64,000 bases of DNA from Flavobacteriales bacterium. Its GTDB lineage: Bacteria; Bacteroidota; Bacteroidia; Flavobacteriales_D; Crocinitomicaceae. The translations under genes were made by a program, and so were the position numbers. Below the pieces are notes generated by a model. That model was given only the letters and a program-made list of their open reading frames with translations. It had not been told where the DNA came from and made no database searches. Below are positions 39,603 through 47,898 of the stretch, one piece after another. Position 1 is the stretch's first letter. Each line of letters opens with the position of its first letter. Location: assembly GCA_947460825.1 (NCBI GenBank), contig CANHHA010000006.1:1-64000 (forward strand). The letters are read 5' to 3'.

Positions 39603-40844
39603 TTATTTCAATAAAAGTTTCAGTTGAGGGAACGATTTACTTAGAGAAGTGAGTTCAGAAATTGAAACTTGCATGCCCTCCATGGCAGCGATCACCAATG
39701 CGGCTAGCACCATTCGATGATCATTAAACGTTTCAATGTCTACCTGTTTATGTCTAATTCCTCCGTTGATGAAAATTTTATTACCCGATAATTTATATTC
39801 GGTACCGAGTGCGTCGAGCATGGCAATAGATGATTGTAAACGATCTGATTCTTTTGTTTTTAGGCGTTCTGTACCGATGATTACTGATTTTCCTACTGCC
39901 GAAGCTGCCAATACACACAACAGTGGAAATAAATCCGGCGAATGGGTTACATCCACTGAAATCGCTGCGTTAGCGCCTCGCCTCGCGGAAATGGTATCCC
40001 CTTCAATTTGAATATCCGCCCCGTATGCTTTCAATACATCCAGAATTCGCTCATCAGCTTGCTTTGTATTGACCTGTAATCCACGCACAGTAATCGATCC
40101 TGTAATGGCACCAACGCACAACAGGTTTGCTGCACCACTCCAATCTCCTTGAATCCTCATGGCGCTGCCTTGAATGGGGCTATGACCATGCATCGCGATA
40201 CAGCGTTCATCCCAACTCAGGTGAAGACCTCGGTTATTTAATTGCTCAAGAGTCATTTCGAAATACGGTAAACTCACGAGGTTTGATAAACAAAGTCTCC
40301 GATCTCCTTGAGCACAGGCTAATCGGATAAGGACGCCAGAAGCGATTTGAGAAGTAGTGGATGCATCGAGCTCGATTTCCTGATGTATCGGTCTTTTTTG
40401 TTCTAGAATCAAGGGCCATTCCCCTACTCTAGAATGTTGAACTAGGCCAAGTTGAGATAATAACTCCTCATTAAAGTGAAGTGCCCGATTCAGTAGGGTA
40501 CCTTCCGCATGAATTCGAAGTTTACGAGCAAATAAAAATCCAATGGATACCACATTTCGGATTAAAAACCCTGATTCACCCACATGAAGCGAAAGTTCCT
40601 CTTGAATCCCTGCGGGAACTGGAGGAAAAATCTCCATATGATTGCCGTTTACCTTGACCTGGGCACCAAAGCGCAATATGCACTGAATGGCCGACTGCAC
40701 ATCATCCGGAAGGTCTTCAAAATTTCCTAATAACTGCGAAGGGGAATCTGCCAACAAAGAAAGTAGGAGTTCTCGTTGCATATGACTTTTGGAAACCGGC
40801 GCTTCCATAACTGCGGGTAAATGGACCTTAGGAAGCTGAATCAC
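39603..40844 (-). CDS. aroA: 3-phosphoshikimate 1-carboxyvinyltransferase (EPSP synthase), divergent
   Basis: A 413-residue enzyme of the shikimate pathway joining PEP and shikimate 3-phosphate. Kept are SKSHMQR near residue 18, HSPDLFPLL with Asp304 as the likely catalytic base, LKTKESDRL (about 328-336) and FNDHRMVLA. The loop that is usually NAGTAxRP is instead GESGFLIRN at about 89-97, so the PEP/glyphosate-binding part differs. It overlaps the upstream DAHP synthase/chorismate mutase gene by 17 nt, putting two steps of aromatic synthesis in one operon. Confidence 0.88.
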   Translation of the reverse strand: MIQLPKVHLPAVMEAPVSKSHMQRELLLSLLADSPSQLLGNFEDLPDDVQSAIQCILRFGAQVKVNGNHMEIFPPVPAGIQEELSLHVGESGFLIRNVVSIGFLFARKLRIHAEGTLLNRALHFNEELLSQLGLVQHSRVGEWPLILEQKRPIHQEIELDASTTSQIASGVLIRLACAQGDRRLCLSNLVSLPYFEMTLEQLNNRGLHLSWDERCIAMHGHSPIQGSAMRIQGDWSGAANLLCVGAITGSITVRGLQVNTKQADERILDVLKAYGADIQIEGDTISARRGANAAISVDVTHSPDLFPLLCVLAASAVGKSVIIGTERLKTKESDRLQSSIAMLDALGTEYKLSGNKIFINGGIRHKQVDIETFNDHRMVLAALVIAAMEGMQVSISELTSLSKSFPQLKLLLK

Positions 40845-41886
40845 CTAACTCTAAATTGCGTAATATGCTAGATTGGATATCGATGGATTCTTGATGAATC
40901 AACTTAAATACCTCCGCGGCAAACTCCTTTGATAAGTCTGCATCGTCCGAAAGTTTTAAAAACTTGGCCAAGGCTTCCTCCCATTGATTCGGTTGAAAAA
41001 TTGCAATATGATTGCGCTTTTTGTAATGGCCTATCTGTTCTACGAGCTCCATGCGCTTGGCGAATACCTCAATGATTTGATGGTCCAGTATCGAGATGTT
41101 GGCTCGTAGCTCCCTGATTTCTTCTTGATCAATGGCTTGTCTACTGCGCACCATTAAATTAACCAATAGACTCTTAAAGGCTTCTGGGGTTATTTGCTGC
41201 TTGGCATCCGTTTTAGCGATCGAGGGATCTGGATGTACCTCAACCATGAGCCCATCAAATTTTAAATCAATAGCTTTCTGTGAAACTTCAAACACGTTAT
41301 TGGCAAGACCCGAGATGTGGGATGGGTCACAAATAATTTCTAGACCAGGAAACTCTGCACGCAAGGCGATTGGAATCTGCCAATTTGGAAGGTTCCTATA
41401 TTTTTGTTTATCATAGGTTGAGAATCCCCTGTGAACGGCAATGACCTTTTTGATTCCCGCTTTATATAAGCGCTCAATTCCTCCCACCCATAATTTAAGG
41501 TCTGGATTTGTAGGGTTTTTTATTAAAATTGTAGCCTCCGTTCCTTGTAGGGAATCGGCTAATTCTTGAACTGAAAAAGGATTTGAAGTGGTGCGAGCAC
41601 CAATCCACATGAGATTAAACCCATGCGCCAATACGCTTTCGACATGGGAAGAATTGGCTACTTCCGTGAGGACATTTACACCGAATTCTGCTTGAATATC
41701 ACGCATCCAAGATAGTGCAATCTCACCGGCTCCCTCAAATTCGCCCGGCTGTGTTCTCGGTTTCCAAACACCTGCACGAAACGCAAATAAATTAACGGAT
41801 TGTAATTGTTTCGCTACCGATCTTAATTGTTCGTAGGACTCTGCACTGCAAGGGCCTGCGATGAATTTTAAATCCGAGGATAGCAT
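40828..41886 (-). CDS. bifunctional DAHP synthase / chorismate mutase type II
   Basis: A 352-residue fusion. Residues 1 to about 260 are a DAHP synthase of the KDSA-like class I-beta group, shown by FIAGPCSAES, the FRAGVWKPRTQPGEFEG segment, LMWIGARTTSNPF, VIAVHRGFSTY and CDPSHISG. The C-terminal about 90 residues are an AroQ-type chorismate mutase (ELRANISILDHQIIEVFAKR, then RMELVEQIGHYKKRN). It catalyses the first step of the shikimate pathway, and the mutase domain makes prephenate while probably giving feedback control. It lies 3 nt after rny and overlaps aroA. Confidence 0.93.
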   Translation of the reverse strand: MLSSDLKFIAGPCSAESYEQLRSVAKQLQSVNLFAFRAGVWKPRTQPGEFEGAGEIALSWMRDIQAEFGVNVLTEVANSSHVESVLAHGFNLMWIGARTTSNPFSVQELADSLQGTEATILIKNPTNPDLKLWVGGIERLYKAGIKKVIAVHRGFSTYDKQKYRNLPNWQIPIALRAEFPGLEIICDPSHISGLANNVFEVSQKAIDLKFDGLMVEVHPDPSIAKTDAKQQITPEAFKSLLVNLMVRSRQAIDQEEIRELRANISILDHQIIEVFAKRMELVEQIGHYKKRNHIAIFQPNQWEEALAKFLKLSDDADLSKEFAAEVFKLIHQESIDIQSSILRNLELGDSAS

Positions 41887-41889
41887 GAG

Positions 41890-43419
41890 TTATTTAGCAT
41901 AGTTCACAGACCTCTTTTCTCGTATTACAGTAACCTTTACTTGCCCTGGATACGTCATTTCCGTTTGAATTCGCTGAGATATCGTAAAAGATAATTCTTC
42001 CGCGCGTTGGTCGGTTACTTTCTCCGCTTCAACCAAGACCCGTAATTCTCGACCTGCTTGAATGGCATAAGCACTGCCAACCCCATCATAAGATAGCGCT
42101 AAGTTTTCAAGTTCTTTAATGCGCTTAATGTAGGCCTCCACAATTTCTCGTCGAGCACCTGGTCGAGCGCCAGAGATTGCATCACAAACTTGCACAATTG
42201 GAGAAATCAAGGTTTTCATTTCGATTTCATCATGGTGCGCTCCAATGGCATTTAATACATCGGGTTTTTCGCCATATTTCTCAGCGATTTTCATCCCTAA
42301 GATGGCATGTGGTAATTCTGGTTCTTCATCCGGAACTTTACCAATGTCATGTAACAATCCTGCTCGTTTTGCCACTTTCACATTTAATCCCAATTCGGCA
42401 GCCATGATGGCACAAAGATTCGCTACTTCGCGAGAGTGCTGCAGTAAGTTTTGACCATAAGATGAACGATACTTCATGCGTCCAACCATTCGCATTAACT
42501 CAGGATGTAGGCCATGGATTTCTAAATCGATACAGGTTCGTCGGCCTGTTTCGGCGATCTCTTCATCTAGGTTCTTTTTAGTTTTAGCTACAACCTCTTC
42601 GATTCGCGCTGGGTGTATACGGCCATCGGAAACGAGTTGATGTAAGGAAAGGCGTGCGATCTCTCTACGAATGGGATCAAAGCAAGATAAGATAATCGCT
42701 TCTGGGGTATCATCTACAATAATCTCAACGCCCGTTGCTGCTTCTAAGGCGCGGATATTCCGCCCTTCACGACCAATAATACGCCCTTTAACCTCATCCG
42801 ATTCTATGTTGAAAACAGAAACGGCATTTTCAATGGCTTGTTCCGTAGCTACGCGTTGAATGGTTTGGATTACAATCCTTCGCGCTTCACGGTTCGCGTT
42901 TAATTTGGCTTCTTCAGAAATTTCTTTAATTTGAACCATCGCAGCCGTTCTTGCCTCATCAACTAGGGCATCCATGAGTATTTTCTTCGCTTCCTCCGGT
43001 TGAAGACTGCTGATTTTTGATAATTCAGCGACTCGCTTTTGTTGGATTTTATCAAGCTCCTGCATTCTACCTTCTAGGCTACTGCTTTTTTGAGTTAATT
43101 CTCCTTGGGTTCGTTCAAGGTCTTTTTCCTTCCGGGTTAAGTCTTCTAATTTTTGGTTGATGGATTTCTCTTTACCCCGAATTCGATCTTCGTTTGATTG
43201 CGTGCGCCGCTCGCGTTCTTTGATGTTGTTCTCATGCTCTTCCTTAAGTTTCAGGAAATTCTCCTTTGCTTGCAACGCGCGTTCTTTTTTGATGCGTTCC
43301 GCCTCGTTCTCAGCGTCAGTGATGCGCTGTTTTACTTTGTTTCCTACCACCCATTGTTGTGCAGCGAATGCACCGCCACCTCCAACTGCAAGTCCGATAA
43401 TTATTCCTAGTACGTCCAT
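41890..43419 (-). CDS. rny: ribonuclease Y
   Basis: A 509-residue membrane-anchored endoribonuclease that starts mRNA decay. An N-terminal helix (about residues 3-26) is followed by a long charged coiled coil to about residue 195, a KH domain ([20 protein letters not shown]) and an HD domain with [12 protein letters not shown] and [11 protein letters not shown]. Length matches the family (about 515). It lies 46 nt after zapA, which is a common pairing in this phylum. Confidence 0.97.
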   Translation of the reverse strand: MDVLGIIIGLAVGGGGAFAAQQWVVGNKVKQRITDAENEAERIKKERALQAKENFLKLKEEHENNIKERERRTQSNEDRIRGKEKSINQKLEDLTRKEKDLERTQGELTQKSSSLEGRMQELDKIQQKRVAELSKISSLQPEEAKKILMDALVDEARTAAMVQIKEISEEAKLNANREARRIVIQTIQRVATEQAIENAVSVFNIESDEVKGRIIGREGRNIRALEAATGVEIIVDDTPEAIILSCFDPIRREIARLSLHQLVSDGRIHPARIEEVVAKTKKNLDEEIAETGRRTCIDLEIHGLHPELMRMVGRMKYRSSYGQNLLQHSREVANLCAIMAAELGLNVKVAKRAGLLHDIGKVPDEEPELPHAILGMKIAEKYGEKPDVLNAIGAHHDEIEMKTLISPIVQVCDAISGARPGARREIVEAYIKRIKELENLALSYDGVGSAYAIQAGRELRVLVEAEKVTDQRAEELSFTISQRIQTEMTYPGQVKVTVIREKRSVNYAK

Positions 43420-43465
43420 TCCCTTGTATTAAATTGTTAAAATTCAGGGTTGGTAAAAAGAACTG

Positions 43466-43741
43466 TTAGATTAAATCCTGTGCCTCTTGCGTTAAATCAC
43501 TTAGCTTCTGTTCTATGAGACTAAAATCCGGTTGTGAATCCGTAGTTGGTTTCATTAAATACTGTAACGAAGCCATTGCTAACAAATCCTGTTGATCATT
43601 TACTGCATAGTGCTTCTTAAGTGCCTCAATGGATATGTTTAGGGCATTCGCAGCGCTTAGTACCTTTTCCTTTTCAGATTCTAATACTGAAATCGGATAG
43701 GTTCTTCCGGCAATATCTAGTTTCAAGGATACTTTAGCCAT
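43466..43741 (-). CDS. zapA: cell division protein ZapA
   Basis: A 91-residue protein with the ZapA fold: an N-terminal beta region (VSLKLDIAGRTYPISVLESE) and a C-terminal dimerising helix (about residues 70-91). ZapA bundles FtsZ filaments at the division site. The start overlaps the preceding coiled-coil gene by 8 nt, suggesting a joint function. rny follows. Confidence 0.88.
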   Translation of the reverse strand: MAKVSLKLDIAGRTYPISVLESEKEKVLSAANALNISIEALKKHYAVNDQQDLLAMASLQYLMKPTTDSQPDFSLIEQKLSDLTQEAQDLI

Positions 43742-44060
43742 TGTTATTCTTTAGCTGGGCAATACAAAAATCTATTTCCTTTACCAACGCGTCGATTTCC
43801 GCTTCGTTTCGTGAGTATCCACTGAACAAATTTGGTTCAATCGCCTGTTGTTTTTTATTTGCTTCGGCCAACGCAGTTAATCGGGTGATTTCTTGCTGGA
43901 ACGATTGATGCGCAATGGTTAGGCGTTCTACTTCCTTTTTGGCATCTTCCAGTTCAACATTTAACTGTTCAACGGTTTTTCGTTCTTGCTCAATTTTTGC
44001 TTTGAATTGATGAAAAATGGTTCTTAACTGAGCAATCTGGGTATCAATTTTCGGCGTCAT
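43734..44060 (-). CDS. small coiled-coil protein, possible division partner of ZapA
   Basis: A 108-residue, almost entirely helical and charged protein; residues about 5-70 form heptad-like coiled coil (KAKIEQERKTVEQLNVELED). There is no signal peptide or membrane segment. I do not recognise a named family, although size and character recall ZapB-like proteins. The stop overlaps zapA by 8 nt, and a TAACTTTG -7 box lies 16 nt before the ATG, so it heads the zapA-rny-aro operon. A role with ZapA is inferred from coupling only. Confidence 0.75.
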   Translation of the reverse strand: MTPKIDTQIAQLRTIFHQFKAKIEQERKTVEQLNVELEDAKKEVERLTIAHQSFQQEITRLTALAEANKKQQAIEPNLFSGYSRNEAEIDALVKEIDFCIAQLKNNNG

Positions 44061-44076
44061 CCGTGCAAACTTTCCA

Positions 44077-44084
44077 CAAAGTTA
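44077..44084 (-). promoter_or_regulatory. -7 box of the zapA-rny-aro operon
   Basis: The minus strand reads TAACTTTG (exact TAnnTTTG), 16 nt before the ATG at 44060. A good -33 element is not visible. Confidence 0.5.
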
Positions 44085-44145
44085 ACAGACATTGTTAGAT
44101 TTCCCGACTATTACACATTTTTTTATCAAAAATACTCCATGAATG

Positions 44146-44805
44146 TTATGTTGAGGGCGCCGTGGTGTAAAACGCTTTGGTATAATTTGGTTTAATTGCA
44201 TGAATATCCTCAAACATGCCTGCCGAATATCGTTCAAAAGAGAGGCGTACTTGACCACTGGCTGAAGGGGTTGTATCATCGTCGAAAAACTGATGATCCA
44301 CCTGCAACAGTGCGCGCAATTTTTCATTGGCGTCACCAACCCACATCAAGGGTTGAACGGGCGGAATAAAAGCACCACTGATTTCTTCCGGGCGATCTGT
44401 TATTAGGACATTCTCCTCGTGTTGTACGCGCAGAAACACCTCATTTCTTCTCGCATCAAACGCTGCTGCAATCGCCATGGATGGATGCTTTATACGCGCA
44501 AGCTCTATCAAACTTTCGAGCGAGGAAATGCCAATAAACGGAATTCCTAAACCAAATACTAAACCCTTAGTTGTTGCCAATCCAATGCGCAATCCGGTGT
44601 AAGAACCTGGTCCTAGGGCGGTGGATATGGCCGTGAGAGATTCGATCTCTAGGGCATTCCGTTTCAACAACACATGAATCATCGTGGTTAAGGCTTCCCC
44701 ATGAATAAATTGATCACTACTCGATTCTAAAACGTCTAGCAAAACACCTTGATTGGAAAGCGCTACAGAACAAACCTTGGTTGATGTTTCTATGTGCAGT
44801 ATCAT
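44146..44805 (-). CDS. tsaB: tRNA threonylcarbamoyladenosine biosynthesis protein TsaB
   Basis: A 219-residue ASKHA-fold protein that partners TsaD and TsaE to make t6A37 in tRNAs reading ANN codons. It begins MILHIETSTKVCSVALSNQG and has the signature STALGPGSYTGLRIGLATTK near residue 60. The C-terminal half is variable as usual. Its start overlaps the response-regulator stop by 4 nt, an unusual coupling between a tRNA-modification gene and a regulator. Confidence 0.93.
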   Translation of the reverse strand: MILHIETSTKVCSVALSNQGVLLDVLESSSDQFIHGEALTTMIHVLLKRNALEIESLTAISTALGPGSYTGLRIGLATTKGLVFGLGIPFIGISSLESLIELARIKHPSMAIAAAFDARRNEVFLRVQHEENVLITDRPEEISGAFIPPVQPLMWVGDANEKLRALLQVDHQFFDDDTTPSASGQVRLSFERYSAGMFEDIHAIKPNYTKAFYTTAPST

Positions 44806-45491
44806 GAATGCAGCTCAAGCTTAAACCCAACACCATGGATGTTTAAAATCACGATGGATTCATCCGCCTTTAGGTATTTTCGAAGTTTAGTGATAAAGAC
44901 ATCCAGGCTTCTCCCTACAAAATAATCATCCTGACCCCAAACCGTATTTAAAATCACCTCACGCGGAAGCACTTGGTTTTTAAATTTGAATAAAAGCTTA
45001 AGAATCTGCGCTTCTTTTTTTGTAAGTGACTGAACTTTTCCGTCTAAGGTAAGGGTTAAATTCTCTGTATCAAATACAAAATTGGCAACATTAATTACTT
45101 TTTCTTCAGGAATTTCAGTGCGAATATTTACGCGCTTTAACAAGGATTTTATGCGAAGATTCAATTCCTCCACGGAAAAGGGTTTGGTTAGATAATCATC
45201 TCCACCGGCATTGAAACCCTCTATTTTGTCTTCTGTCATGGATTTAGCAGTTAGGAACAAAATAGGTATATCGCTATTAATTTTTCTTATGTCTTTTGCC
45301 AAGGTAAACCCGTCTTTTTTAGGCATCATCACATCGAAAACACAGAGGTGATAGGCTTGTTCATTGAAACGTTTCAGGGCCTCTACCCCATCGGTAGCCA
45401 AGGATACTTGATATCCCTCCGAACGCAATTGATCGGCTATAACAAACCCGAGGTTTATGTCGTCTTCAGCAAGTAAAATTGAGATTTTCAT
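44802..45491 (-). CDS. OmpR/PhoB-family response regulator (RprY-like)
   Basis: A 229-residue response regulator. The receiver has the acidic pair in LLAEDDINLG, phospho-acceptor Asp in CVFDVMMPKKDG, and the Thr/Lys pair LFLTAKSM and YLTKPFSVEELN. A winged-helix domain follows with LTKKEAQILKLLFKFKN and the end VFITKLRKYLKADESIVILN. I chose the ATG at 45491 because the upstream 13 codons lie before the predicted -7 box at 45498-45505. No histidine kinase is adjacent. It forms an operon with tsaB. Confidence 0.93.
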   Translation of the reverse strand: MKISILLAEDDINLGFVIADQLRSEGYQVSLATDGVEALKRFNEQAYHLCVFDVMMPKKDGFTLAKDIRKINSDIPILFLTAKSMTEDKIEGFNAGGDDYLTKPFSVEELNLRIKSLLKRVNIRTEIPEEKVINVANFVFDTENLTLTLDGKVQSLTKKEAQILKLLFKFKNQVLPREVILNTVWGQDDYFVGRSLDVFITKLRKYLKADESIVILNIHGVGFKLELHS

Positions 45492-45497
45492 GGTAGG

Positions 45498-45530
45498 CAA
45501 ATTTAAGAACTTTGATTTATGAAAAGTCAA
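45498..45530 (-). promoter_or_regulatory. response regulator promoter (TTG-22-TAAATTTG)
   Basis: On the minus strand the -7 box TAAATTTG is at 45505-45498, with a TTG at 45530-45528 and 22 bases between. The -7 box ends 6 nt before the ATG, so the mRNA should be leaderless or nearly so. The -33 element lies inside an inverted repeat. Confidence 0.55.
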
Positions 45531-45557
45531 GAGTCTTGGTTACCCAGGACCCTTGAC
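45526..45557. promoter_or_regulatory. 32-base imperfect inverted repeat over the -33 region, candidate operator
   Basis: Two 14-base arms (starting GTCAAGAGTC and ending CCCTTGAC) surround a 4-base centre, with two mismatched positions. It overlaps the -33 element of the minus-strand response regulator and lies in the divergent gap before the plus-strand regulator at 45712. Because transcription should begin near 45492, it acts as DNA, not as an RNA hairpin, for that gene. Confidence 0.45.
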
Positions 45558-45696
45558 TAATCAACCTAACCTACTACTGCTACAAAGGTAATGTGAAATT
45601 TTAAATCAGTTACGAATCCCTGCTCTTTTTTTCTTAAAAATTTGTTAATCTTTAGTTTATTGCAGTTTTCATACCCTTCCTCCAAGGAAAACTTCT

Positions 45697-45704
45697 TACC
45701 TTCG
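45697..45704 (+). promoter_or_regulatory. near-consensus -7 box for the second response regulator
   Basis: TACCTTCG differs from TAnnTTTG at one position and ends 7 nt before the ATG at 45712. No -33 TTG is seen at the expected distance, so support is weak. Confidence 0.3.
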
Positions 45705-45711
45705 GAAATAA

Positions 45712-46389
45712 ATGGGACATATACTAATCGTTGATGATGAAGCTGATATTCGGGCCTTACTCAGATACAATCTTGAGAAGGAAGGATACACTACCGATGA
45801 AGCGGAACACGGCGAAATGGCTTTAGCGCGAATCGCGATTAAAAAACCCGATTTAATAATTTTAGATGTAATGATGCCGGTGATGGATGGCATACAAACC
45901 TGTGAGCACATTAAATCAAATTTAGAAACGAAAGATATCATTATTTGCTTTCTAACCGCACGCGCAGAAGATTACAGTCAGATTGCTGGGCTTGATGCGG
46001 GAGGGGATGATTACATTGCAAAGCCCATCAGACCAAAGGTGCTCATAAGTAGAATAAATGCGCTGATCAGAAGAAATCGAACTGTTTCTAGGTTGGTGAC
46101 AGACGAAAAACCTCAGGGGGATCTTATTATAGATCGGGAAACCCATTTGGTTCACGTGAAAGGAATTTCCCATCAACTCCCACGCAAAGAATTTGAACTT
46201 CTTTCTCTTTTAGCATCCAAACCCAACATGGTTTTTAAACGCGAAGTGATATTATCAAATGTTTGGGGTACCGATGTTATTGTAGGTGACCGAACTATAG
46301 ATGTTCACATTAGAAAGTTGCGTGAAAAAATTGGCGACTCATACATACAAACCATCAAAGGTGTAGGTTATAAATTTTATTCAAAATAA
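45712..46389 (+). CDS. PhoB-like response regulator without adjacent kinase
   Basis: A 225-residue OmpR/PhoB-type regulator. The receiver shows ILIVDDEADIRALLRYNLEK, phospho-acceptor Asp in LIILDVMMPVMDGIQ and the Lys in DYIAKPIRPKVL. The winged-helix domain has LPRKEFELLSLLASKPNMVF, then DRTIDVHIRKLREKIG and KGVGYKFYS. Close relatives in this phylum are usually followed by a histidine kinase, but here the next gene, 6 nt away, is a secreted vWD-domain protein and then pafA. That suggests control of surface phosphatase genes, which is inference. Confidence 0.93.
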   Translation: MGHILIVDDEADIRALLRYNLEKEGYTTDEAEHGEMALARIAIKKPDLIILDVMMPVMDGIQTCEHIKSNLETKDIIICFLTARAEDYSQIAGLDAGGDDYIAKPIRPKVLISRINALIRRNRTVSRLVTDEKPQGDLIIDRETHLVHVKGISHQLPRKEFELLSLLASKPNMVFKREVILSNVWGTDVIVGDRTIDVHIRKLREKIGDSYIQTIKGVGYKFYSK

Positions 46390-46395
46390 GGAACC

Positions 46396-47898
46396 ATGAA
46401 ACCGTTTATTTATATCGCATGCATTTGTTTTTCCATACTCAGTTATGGGCAACGAATCCAATCCCATGAATCTATTCGTCAACACCTGGTTGCTTGGGAT
46501 ACCATCCGCGGCTCGTGGTTATTCGACGCCATTCATGCGATTCATACGAATCAAGCTGTTCCAGACCGCACATTTCCGGAGGATTTAACTCCTGCAGAAC
46601 TCTTTTCACTGGCCCCCATAGAAGATCGAGAATCCTTACAAAACACCTTAGATAATATCAATCCATCGGATGCATTTACCGAATTAATGAGTGCGCTGTA
46701 CAATTCCGCAGCATGTGCAACTGCACAAGGGAGAAGTTTTGGAGACCCGCACTTGGTTACCTATGACAACACCGGTTATTCATTTCAAACGGTTGGTGAA
46801 TTTGTCTTAACAAAGGTCGGAACACACTTCGAAGTTCAAGCCCGACAAAAACCGCAAAGTGATGATTTTTCATTAAACACAGCGGTTGCCATTAAACTTT
46901 ATGACGATCGAATAGCCTACTATGCCGCGGATATTCCAGACGGTTCGAATTCACCCTTGTGGCTTAATGGACAACCCATTCGCATGGAAGGACGCACTTA
47001 TTACCTGCCCTGCGGAGGCACCATCCGCCTTATTGGAAGGAACTATGTAGTATCGGGACCCTTAGGCGAAAAAGTAATCATAGACAATCGAGGAGGCGGG
47101 GGTAGAGGATTTATTAATTTGACGGTAAATATTCCCTCTTGTAATTTATCGGCGCCTACGGGTTTATTGGGAAATGCAAACCAGAATAGAGCGGATGAAT
47201 TTCAAGTTAATCAATTCGGTCAAAACGATAATCTTACGGGTTTTATGGGAATGAATACCCCGGAATTTGCCTCCTTATCTCAAGACATTGAACAACGGTA
47301 TCAAAACGAAATCATCAAAGATTTTGCAGAAATCCATCGCGTTTCTGATGAGCATAGCCTGTTTGATTACCGTCCAGGTTTAAGTACTTCATTTTATACG
47401 GACCGGTCTTTTCCACGTGTGATACGAACCTTTAATGCTATCCCTAATAATAACCGCGATGTCGCCAGAAATCGATGTCAACAAATGGGAGTCTCAGAGG
47501 CAGAAATGAACGGGTGTATTTTTGATGCCCATTATTTGAATCTCACGCCAAATCCAATTCCTACCCCTCCACCGGCAACAGAGGGAGTGATTTTAGACAA
47601 ATTAAGGAGGCCCATCGTGAATTCAAACACTATTGCCCCTTCAAAATTTCCTGACAATGCAGCTCAACCAATGCCAACAAAACCGATAGATTCATCGCCA
47701 AAACCATCAGAATACGAACCCGTGCAGAAACCAAGTTCTGAGCCTGCCAAACCAAGCATTAATTTTAAAACACCCGAGCCAAAGGCCCCGAATATATCAA
47801 AACCAGTGAATAAGCCCGCCCCGGTGAGCAAACCAACAGTATCTCCTGCGCCTAAAAATCCACCGGTATCCGTACCTTCTAAAGGAAAAGGAAAATGA
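46396..47898 (+). CDS. secreted vWD-domain protein with proline-rich tail
   Basis: A 500-residue exported protein with a signal peptide (about residues 1-18). After a helical region, residues about 112-280 form a von Willebrand factor type D domain: GRSFGDPHLVTYDNTGYSFQ with the GDPH calcium-site motif, then APTGLLGNANQNRADEF corresponding to the GLCGN segment but lacking its cysteine. From about 385 the sequence is a Pro/Ser/Lys-rich, disordered-looking tail ending KGKGK. No T9SS tail is evident. The stop overlaps the pafA start by 4 nt (ATGA), so the two proteins are made together. Function unknown. Confidence 0.8.
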   Translation: MKPFIYIACICFSILSYGQRIQSHESIRQHLVAWDTIRGSWLFDAIHAIHTNQAVPDRTFPEDLTPAELFSLAPIEDRESLQNTLDNINPSDAFTELMSALYNSAACATAQGRSFGDPHLVTYDNTGYSFQTVGEFVLTKVGTHFEVQARQKPQSDDFSLNTAVAIKLYDDRIAYYAADIPDGSNSPLWLNGQPIRMEGRTYYLPCGGTIRLIGRNYVVSGPLGEKVIIDNRGGGGRGFINLTVNIPSCNLSAPTGLLGNANQNRADEFQVNQFGQNDNLTGFMGMNTPEFASLSQDIEQRYQNEIIKDFAEIHRVSDEHSLFDYRPGLSTSFYTDRSFPRVIRTFNAIPNNNRDVARNRCQQMGVSEAEMNGCIFDAHYLNLTPNPIPTPPPATEGVILDKLRRPIVNSNTIAPSKFPDNAAQPMPTKPIDSSPKPSEYEPVQKPSSEPAKPSINFKTPEPKAPNISKPVNKPAPVSKPTVSPAPKNPPVSVPSKGKGK

